From Methanomassiliicoccales archaeon (lineage in GTDB: Archaea > Thermoplasmatota > Thermoplasmata > Methanomassiliicoccales > Methanomethylophilaceae), in NCBI GenBank assembly GCA_900767505.1, contig CAAFZG010000115.1, forward strand, positions 1 to 10,158: a DNA stretch of 10,158 nt, in the 5' to 3' direction. The notes below the pieces were generated by a model that did not search any database, was not told the DNA's origin, and saw only the letters and a program-made list of their open reading frames with translations. Within the stretch, counting starts at the first letter, position 1; every line of letters begins with the position of its first letter. Below are positions 6,054 through 10,158 of the stretch, piece after piece. Made by a program: the position numbers and the translations under genes.

Positions 6054-6842
6054 GTGCTCGGAAAGATCGTCGATATAGTGTCCGAATCCGGAAGGAATGT
6101 CGGTTCCGCCAACGGGTTCTCGGTAGAGGAGAAAGGCTCCAGGGAGAACGTCGTGACCTCCATGGACATAGAGAACGAGAGGTTCCTCAGAGAGAAGCTT
6201 ACGTCTCTGATCCCGGGCTCGTCCTTCATGGGCGAGGAAGGCGACGATTCGCCGCTTCTGGAAGAGGGATACACATGGATCGTCGATCCCATAGACGGTA
6301 CGATGAACTTCTCCAGGGGGATCCCGGAGATAGGGATCTCGGTCGCTCTCTTCAAAGACGGGGAGCCGTACATCGGCGTCGTGCACAATCCGTTCACGGG
6401 AAGGATGTACACATCCGAGATCGGGAAGGGCGCATGGTTCAACGGGGTTCCGATGAGGGTATCGGACAGGCCTCTGAACGACTGCCTTCTGAGCACGGCA
6501 TGGTGCTGCTACCGCAAGGAGTTCGCGCCTCCGGTGTTCCGCGTGAGCGAACGCCTGTATCCGATGATCAACGACATCCGGAGGATCGGAACCGCGGCGA
6601 TAGAGCTGTCCATGCTCGCCCAGGGCGCCATGGACCTGTACTTCGAGATCAGGCTGTCACCTTGGGACTACGCAGCCGCTCTGACATGCGTCAAAGCCGC
6701 GGGCGGATGCTATACGGGAATCGATTCCGATATCAGGTTCGACCGTCCGTCCCCCGTCCTTGCCGCGAACAGCGAGGAGAATCTCGCCATCATGCATGAC
6801 ATAGTCATGGAAGAGTTCGGCGGGAAGACGCCCTATTCCTGA
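6054..6842 (+). CDS. Inositol monophosphatase family phosphatase (IMPase/FBPase-like)
   Basis: A 262-residue Mg2+-dependent sugar-phosphate phosphatase. Motifs in order: VTSMD (34-38), GEE (60-62), the metal-binding DPIDGTMNF (78-86), and WDYAA (204-208) near the C-terminus. Archaeal members often hydrolyse both inositol-1-phosphate and fructose-1,6-bisphosphate, so the substrate cannot be fixed from sequence. I chose GTG 6054 because it gives the family's usual length, begins at the first helix, and has a TATA-like box at -31 to -24. An ATG at 6000 would add 18 residues, but it lies upstream of that box and overlaps the PPK2 start on the other strand. No relation to the flanking genes is evident beyond the shared promoter. 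Confidence 0.92.
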   Translation: MLGKIVDIVSESGRNVGSANGFSVEEKGSRENVVTSMDIENERFLREKLTSLIPGSSFMGEEGDDSPLLEEGYTWIVDPIDGTMNFSRGIPEIGISVALFKDGEPYIGVVHNPFTGRMYTSEIGKGAWFNGVPMRVSDRPLNDCLLSTAWCCYRKEFAPPVFRVSERLYPMINDIRRIGTAAIELSMLAQGAMDLYFEIRLSPWDYAAALTCVKAAGGCYTGIDSDIRFDRPSPVLAANSEENLAIMHDIVMEEFGGKTPYS

Positions 6843-6849
6843 TGCGAGT

Positions 6850-6857
6850 CATTAAGT
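6850..6857 (+). promoter_or_regulatory. Weak TATA-like box before the CMD gene
   Basis: CATTAAGT lies at -30 to -23 of ATG 6880, the same spacing as the clearer boxes here, but the match is poor. The gene could instead be read from the upstream gene, 37 nt away. Confidence 0.35.
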
Positions 6858-6879
6858 CCTGACGTTCCGATTCGAATCC

Positions 6880-7269
6880 ATGGACGGAAAAAGCGGATGC
6901 GGTTGCCGCGGAAACGGCAAGTTCGGCGAGATGTGCAGCGGAATGGGCGGATTCGCACCGGACACGCTGAAGGCCATAAACGATCTGGACCCCGATTTCA
7001 TCGATACGCTCCATGTGATGGACCGCGTGATGGTCGAGGACGGTGCCCTCGACAGGAAGACCAAGAGGCTGATGGCCCTGTCCTGCGTGGCTGTGAGGAT
7101 GTGCGAGGACTGCGTATATGCCCAGGCGAAGGTGGCGAAGAACTACGGAGCCACCAAAGAGGAGATCCTCGAGGCCATCAAGGTCGCGGTGCTCATCGGC
7201 GGGGTGCCCTGCTGGTCGGTATCCAAGAAAGGGATCGCCAAGCTGTTCTCCGAATGGGACGAACAGTGA
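6880..7269 (+). CDS. Carboxymuconolactone decarboxylase (AhpD-like) family protein with altered active site
   Basis: A 129-residue single-domain, helical protein. The core (about residues 45-110) has the family pattern LDRKTKRLMAL followed by a CxxC pair, C75 and C78 (MCEDCVYAQ). Typical AhpD-like members read CxxCxxxH, the His assisting thiol chemistry. Here that position is Gln82. The N-terminus adds C7, C9 and C19 in a Gly-rich stretch (GCGCRGNGK), and C111 lies near the C-terminus. This suggests a redox or metal-binding role rather than classical decarboxylation; that is inference. Start ATG 6880 is the only good one. The gene converges on the PAP2 gene with 2 nt between the stops, and a terminator hairpin for it lies inside that neighbour. 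Confidence 0.85.
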   Translation: MDGKSGCGCRGNGKFGEMCSGMGGFAPDTLKAINDLDPDFIDTLHVMDRVMVEDGALDRKTKRLMALSCVAVRMCEDCVYAQAKVAKNYGATKEEILEAIKVAVLIGGVPCWSVSKKGIAKLFSEWDEQ

Positions 7270-7271
7270 GG

Positions 7272-7799
7272 TCAAACGCCGTCATCCGCGTTCTTAGCGG
7301 TGACGGCTTTCTTTATTATCATATATACGGCCACGGCCGACAGGATGCCGATGATGGCGCCGGCGAGAACATCTGTGGGCCAGTGGACGCACAGGTAGAG
7401 TCTCGATATCCCGACGAGGATTGCGAAGGCCGTGGCGACCGTTCCCGCTTTTCTGTCGATCAACAGTATCGATACGGCTCCGGCGAACGCCGACGCGGTA
7501 TGTCCCGACGGGAACGACCATGTTGCCGGAATCGCCCCCAGCACTTCCAGATCCTCTACAGCGAAGGGCCTCTCGCGGCAGACGATAGGCTTCAGGACAA
7601 CATCCACGATGATGTAGGCGAGTACGACAGAGGCCATCAGACCGATGCCTTCCTTGGAACGCCTCATCGATATCAGCACAATGCCGATCAGGATCCAGAC
7701 GATCCCAGATGTCGCAAGGAGCGATGCTCCTGTCATGATGCCGTCCAATGCGGAGCCATGAAGGGACTCGAACCAGCGGAGGATCTCTATCTCGCCCAT
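7272..7799 (-). CDS. PAP2-family membrane phosphatase
   Basis: A 175-residue integral membrane phosphatase with about five hydrophobic segments. All three signature motifs are intact: KPIVCRERP (70-78), PSGH (97-100), and SRLYLCVHWPTD (132-143), with the catalytic His pair at H100 and H139 and Asp143. The family removes phosphate from lipid phosphates or diphosphates such as phosphatidate or polyprenyl diphosphate. In an archaeon a polyprenyl-diphosphate or lipid substrate is plausible but not shown. The C-terminus is short and charged (KKAVTAKNADDGV), and its DNA doubles as the opposing gene's terminator. The start is ATG 7799, with a weak TATA-like box about 30 nt upstream. The gene is divergent from the EamA transporter. 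Confidence 0.93.
   Translation of the reverse strand: MGEIEILRWFESLHGSALDGIMTGASLLATSGIVWILIGIVLISMRRSKEGIGLMASVVLAYIIVDVVLKPIVCRERPFAVEDLEVLGAIPATWSFPSGHTASAFAGAVSILLIDRKAGTVATAFAILVGISRLYLCVHWPTDVLAGAIIGILSAVAVYMIIKKAVTAKNADDGV
7278..7316 (+). terminator. Hairpin plus U-tract terminating the CMD gene, inside the PAP2 coding end
   Basis: GCCGTCA plus CCGC (7278-7289, with one bulged T) pairs with GCGG plus TGACGGC (7297-7307) around a 7-nt loop, followed by TTTCTTTATT. It begins 9 nt after the CMD stop. It also encodes the last residues of the PAP2 protein on the other strand. Confidence 0.7.
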
Positions 7800-7821
7800 C
7801 GTCGGGAACGATTCAGGTGAT

Positions 7822-7829
7822 GGTATTTC
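7822..7829 (-). promoter_or_regulatory. Weak TATA-like box for the PAP2 gene
   Basis: GAAATACC on the minus strand lies at -30 to -23 of ATG 7799. The match is weak and is listed mainly because the spacing agrees with other promoters in the window. Confidence 0.3.
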
Positions 7830-7869
7830 ATGTTCACCGTCGGTCGTCCCGCTGTAGAATCGAATGTAT

Positions 7870-7876
7870 CATATAG
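7870..7876 (+). promoter_or_regulatory. TATA-like box for the EamA transporter
   Basis: CATATAG lies at -28 to -22 of ATG 7898. A GAGGAG (7880-7885) lies 12 nt before the ATG, which is far for a ribosome binding site and would fall outside a leaderless mRNA. The 98-nt gap (7800-7897) contains nothing else recognisable. Confidence 0.5.
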
Positions 7877-7897
7877 GCTGAGGAGCTGGGTTGCTGG

Positions 7898-8797
7898 ATG
7901 AAGTCTGCGATACTCGTTCTACCCCTGATTTCGGGGATTCTCTGGGGTGCCGCAGGCATATTCGTCCGCACGCTTTCCGGTGCGGGATTGGACAGCACGA
8001 CGATCGTCTTCACCCGCGTATCCTTCGGATCGCTGATGATGCTCGCGTTGATCCTCGCAGTAGACAGGAAAATGCTGAAGGTCGAACGCAAGGACGTCCC
8101 ACTGGTGGTGTTCGCAGGCCTGACGATGATCTGCGTCAACGTGTTCTACACGGTCGCAGCCGACAACGTCTCGCTCTCTTTAGCCGCGGTCCTGCTCGCC
8201 ATGGCCCCGGTGTTCATGCTCCTGATGGCCCGCGTGGTCTTCAAAGAGTCCATAACCGTCAGGAAGGTCGCCAGCATGTTCCTGGCGATATTCGGATGCC
8301 TGATGGTCAGCGGGTTCCTGGAGCAGGGTCACGACCTGTCGATGAGCGGAGTGATGGCGGGACTCATCTCAGCGTTCATGTACGCCCTGTACGGTATTCT
8401 GACGAAGAGGATCTCGGGAAGGGGTTACTCCGTCTACACGGCGCTGTTCTACTGCATGCTCGTGTCGAGCATATGCCTGATCCCTCTGACGGATTTCCAT
8501 GCCGTCGTGTCATTCGGTGCCGAGGGCATATGGTCCTGGCCGTTCATCGCTCTGCAGGCTCTGTTCGTGTCCGTGCTGCCTTTCCTGCTGTACAACGTCG
8601 CGATAGCCCATACGGAAGCCGGTGCGGTCTCCATCATCGCATCCTGCGGAGAGCCCCTTTCCGCAGCCATCTTCGGATTCCTGTACTATGCGGAGACGCC
8701 CTCGATGCTGATGATCGCGGGCATGGTCCTGGTCCTGGTCTCGATCACGGTGATGTGCGCTCCGAACCATCACGCGCACCGCAGCCATACGAGATGA
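7898..8797 (+). CDS. EamA-family (DMT superfamily) transporter
   Basis: A 299-residue membrane protein with ten predicted hydrophobic segments arranged as two EamA repeats of five. The first repeat starts at the N-terminus (SGILWGAAGIFVRTL) and the second at about residue 150 (SGVMAGLISAFMYALYGIL). Each repeat carries the family's typical glycine- and proline-containing helices, such as LLAMAPVFMLLMA and IIASCGEPLSAAIFG. Members export or import small metabolites such as amino acids or nucleotide-related compounds, and the substrate cannot be told from sequence. The C-terminal tail is His- and Arg-rich (NHHAHRSHTR) and probably cytoplasmic. It converges with the next gene, with 3 nt between stops and no room for a separate terminator. 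Confidence 0.93.
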   Translation: MKSAILVLPLISGILWGAAGIFVRTLSGAGLDSTTIVFTRVSFGSLMMLALILAVDRKMLKVERKDVPLVVFAGLTMICVNVFYTVAADNVSLSLAAVLLAMAPVFMLLMARVVFKESITVRKVASMFLAIFGCLMVSGFLEQGHDLSMSGVMAGLISAFMYALYGILTKRISGRGYSVYTALFYCMLVSSICLIPLTDFHAVVSFGAEGIWSWPFIALQALFVSVLPFLLYNVAIAHTEAGAVSIIASCGEPLSAAIFGFLYYAETPSMLMIAGMVLVLVSITVMCAPNHHAHRSHTR

Positions 8798-8800
8798 CCC

Positions 8801-9958
8801 TCAGCGGTCGATCCTCTTCCGCATGTAGACCTTGTCGACAATGACTATGTTCGCCATCTTGGATATGACGGGGTCCGCAGTCCCTTTGGATATCTCCGAC
8901 CTCAGCCGAGGGTAGTTCACCATGCTGATGGAATCGTACTGTCCCGTCTCCTTCAGTCTGTCGATGAGGGCGGTCTTGTCCTGAGGAAGATCCACCTTCT
9001 TCTCGTGGCGTATCAGGGCCTTGGACGAATGGCCGGTGACCGACATGTATCCGTTCGAGTCGGCGAAAGATACGAGTTCGGATTCAAGTACCCCTTTCTT
9101 CAGCTCCAGCGATTCGCGGCGTTTGGTGAGGGCGTCGATCTTCTCCTGAAGTTCATCGATCTCATCGACAAGTTTCACACCGAGGTCTGTCTCCATCGCC
9201 CCGGGATCTTTTCTGAGCGAGAGTTCGTGCGCGTGTCTGGGGCACAGATCGAGGTAGGGGCACATGCCGCAATAGCCTGATTCGTTGGGCAGTATCTCCG
9301 AATCGGCGGTCATCTCCGATAGAATGGCAGAGGCCTCCTGAACAGCATCGTTCATCATCGGTCCGGTCGCATGTGCCTCCACTGCGATCCCGGGGCCGAG
9401 GAACTCCCATCTCATGACGATGGTGGAGCAGTCTGCGATGTTCATTCCGGCCCAGAAGGCTATGAGCCTCATCTCGAGGTCGGACGAGAGATCGTCTCTG
9501 GATCTGACGATGGGGTCTGTGACGTATCTGGTCACAACGGCCGTCCTTCCGCGCATCCTGATGTCATCGGCCGCGACGATGATGCTTTTCCCGGAAGGAA
9601 GGTCGACGGAGCCCGTACAGCCGGATGAGAGCATCCTGTCCCTGGACGATTCCATGAGCATCTCATGGTTGCGGACGCACTTCTCGCCGTAGCGGATCAA
9701 TTCCATGTTGTTGGGCTGCGGCTTGTAAATGTCGGGGAAGTGACGGTCCCATGAATCCCAATACGCGGAGAGTATGGAATCGATGCTGCATTCCAACCCC
9801 ATGATGCGTTTGCTCTCGCGGAACAGGATCGCATCGCATACCGAGAGGTCCATGCATTCGTCGGATGTGATCGTCCATCTCTTGGAGATCTTCGACTGTC
9901 TGAATGCGAACGGACAGCGACGGAACGATCTGATGTCGCGTACCGTAACGGAATCCAT
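8801..9958 (-). CDS. Cas4/RecB-like PD-(D/E)XK Fe-S protein with degenerate nuclease motif
   Basis: A 385-residue protein. The cysteine pattern C15 (RRCPFAFR) plus C230-x2-C233-x5-C239 (YCGMCPYLDLC) is the [4Fe-4S] arrangement of Cas4, AddB and Dna2-type nucleases. The core between them should carry GxxD and DxK motifs. A candidate Asp is at 131/132 (AADDIRM), but where viDyKt is expected the sequence reads VVTRYVT (141-147), so the catalytic Asp and Lys appear lost. After the cluster comes a coiled coil (about 264-297, IDELQEKIDALTKRR) and a basic C-terminal region (ALIRHEKKVDLP) resembling tails of stand-alone RecB-like proteins. It may bind DNA without cutting it; that is inference. There is no CRISPR array or other cas gene here. 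Start ATG 9958 has a TATA-like box just upstream. Confidence 0.75.
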   Translation of the reverse strand: MDSVTVRDIRSFRRCPFAFRQSKISKRWTITSDECMDLSVCDAILFRESKRIMGLECSIDSILSAYWDSWDRHFPDIYKPQPNNMELIRYGEKCVRNHEMLMESSRDRMLSSGCTGSVDLPSGKSIIVAADDIRMRGRTAVVTRYVTDPIVRSRDDLSSDLEMRLIAFWAGMNIADCSTIVMRWEFLGPGIAVEAHATGPMMNDAVQEASAILSEMTADSEILPNESGYCGMCPYLDLCPRHAHELSLRKDPGAMETDLGVKLVDEIDELQEKIDALTKRRESLELKKGVLESELVSFADSNGYMSVTGHSSKALIRHEKKVDLPQDKTALIDRLKETGQYDSISMVNYPRLRSEISKGTADPVISKMANIVIVDKVYMRKRIDR

Positions 9959-9977
9959 GGCCGGTGATGGAGATACA

Positions 9978-9985
9978 GTATATTA
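9978..9985 (-). promoter_or_regulatory. TATA-like box for the Cas4/RecB-like gene
   Basis: TAATATAC on the minus strand lies at -27 to -20 of ATG 9958, giving a leader of zero to a few nucleotides. It sits downstream of the terminator of the preceding gene on the same strand, so the gene has its own transcript. Confidence 0.55.
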
Positions 9986-10019
9986 CGATGGCAGGGAAGG
10001 TGTGTAGAAGGATGATGGG

Positions 10020-10041
10020 AAAAAGGTGGGGCCGAGGCCCC
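10020..10041 (-). terminator. Hairpin plus U-tract terminator after the partial 3' gene
   Basis: On the minus strand GGGGCC (10041-10036) pairs with GGCCCC (10033-10028) around a 2-nt loop. ACC and TTTTT (10024-10020) follow. It starts 10 nt after the TGA of the gene entering from the right edge. Confidence 0.75.
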
Positions 10042-10051
10042 GAAGTTTTGA

Positions 10052-10156
10052 TCAGTTCGCGTTGTTGACCTTCTCCATCAGTCCCTGGGACCTCTCGATG
10101 GCATCGGCGGACATCTTCAGGTCTTTCTCGATCTGGTAGTCCGTGTGCTGGTCCAT
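10052..10156 (-). CDS. 3' end of an unidentified gene (partial, runs to window edge)
   Basis: Thirty-four codons end in TGA at 10054-10052. The peptide is hydrophilic and helix-prone, beginning MDQHTDYQIEKDLKM and ending GLMEKVNNAN. The ATG at 10156-10154 is two bases from the edge, so it may be an internal Met of a longer protein or the true start of a very small one. The strong terminator right after the stop and regular codon use argue that it is a real gene. I recognise no family. Confidence 0.6.
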   Translation of the reverse strand: MDQHTDYQIEKDLKMSADAIERSQGLMEKVNNAN

Positions 10157-10158
10157 AC

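Noticed and set aside
4589..6799. A 736-codon plus-strand open frame spanning the PPK2 and IMPase genes
   Set aside because: It runs antisense to PPK2 and then out of frame through the IMPase gene. Both real proteins have intact family motifs, and the long frame reflects biased third positions.
8801..9958. A CRISPR-Cas context for the Cas4-like protein
   Set aside because: There is no repeat-spacer array, no cas1 or cas2, and no effector gene in the window, and the nuclease motif is degenerate. The Fe-S pattern alone does not make it a CRISPR component.

Overview
The window is a compact stretch of a GC-rich archaeal chromosome. The best fit is a member of the Thermoplasmata, most likely a Methanomassiliicoccales-type methanogen; this placement is inference. 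It rests on four things seen here: an archaeal-style mevalonate-entry operon (HTH regulator, HMG-CoA synthase, SCP2-type thiolase, DUF35 protein), TATA boxes 20-31 nt upstream of start codons with almost no leader, the use of TGA by all 12 genes whose 3' end is visible, and an in-frame amber (TAG) codon inside an otherwise intact SbcC reading frame. Methanomassiliicoccales and some Methanosarcinales decode UAG as pyrrolysine.

Layout. Positions 3-1172 (+) hold the C-terminal part of an SbcC/Rad50-type DNA-repair ATPase, interrupted in frame by TAG at 489-491. A hairpin at 1207-1222 separates it from a convergent minus-strand operon at 4549-1230: HTH regulator, HMG-CoA synthase, thiolase, DUF35 zinc-ribbon protein. 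The four genes are coupled by TGATG overlaps or a 4-nt gap, and the three downstream genes each have a Shine-Dalgarno sequence 7 nt before the ATG. Upstream, on the same strand, is a tandem-domain polyphosphate kinase 2 (4622-6001). It diverges from an inositol-monophosphatase-family gene (6054-6842, +), and one near-symmetric AT box (6023-6030) is placed to serve both. Then come a small carboxymuconolactone decarboxylase (AhpD-like) protein (6880-7269, +), a convergent PAP2 phosphatase (7272-7799, -), a divergent EamA-family transporter (7898-8797, +), a convergent Cas4/RecB-like Fe-S protein with a degenerate nuclease site (8801-9958, -), and the 3' end of an unidentified gene (10052 to the window edge, -).

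How the genes work together. The mevalonate operon should make HMG-CoA from acetyl-CoA for archaeal lipid synthesis. In the known archaeal complex, DUF35 bridges thiolase and HMG-CoA synthase. Here the synthase keeps its catalytic Cys, Glu and His, but the thiolase has Gly87 where the family's nucleophilic Cys should be. The other genes look like independent housekeeping units with tight 2-3 nt convergent junctions.

Most worth checking: the amber codon in sbcC, the Cys-less thiolase, the shared bidirectional promoter, and the loss of catalytic residues in the Cas4-like protein. No rRNA, tRNA, CRISPR array or insertion sequence was seen. No gap longer than 100 bases lacks a gene.
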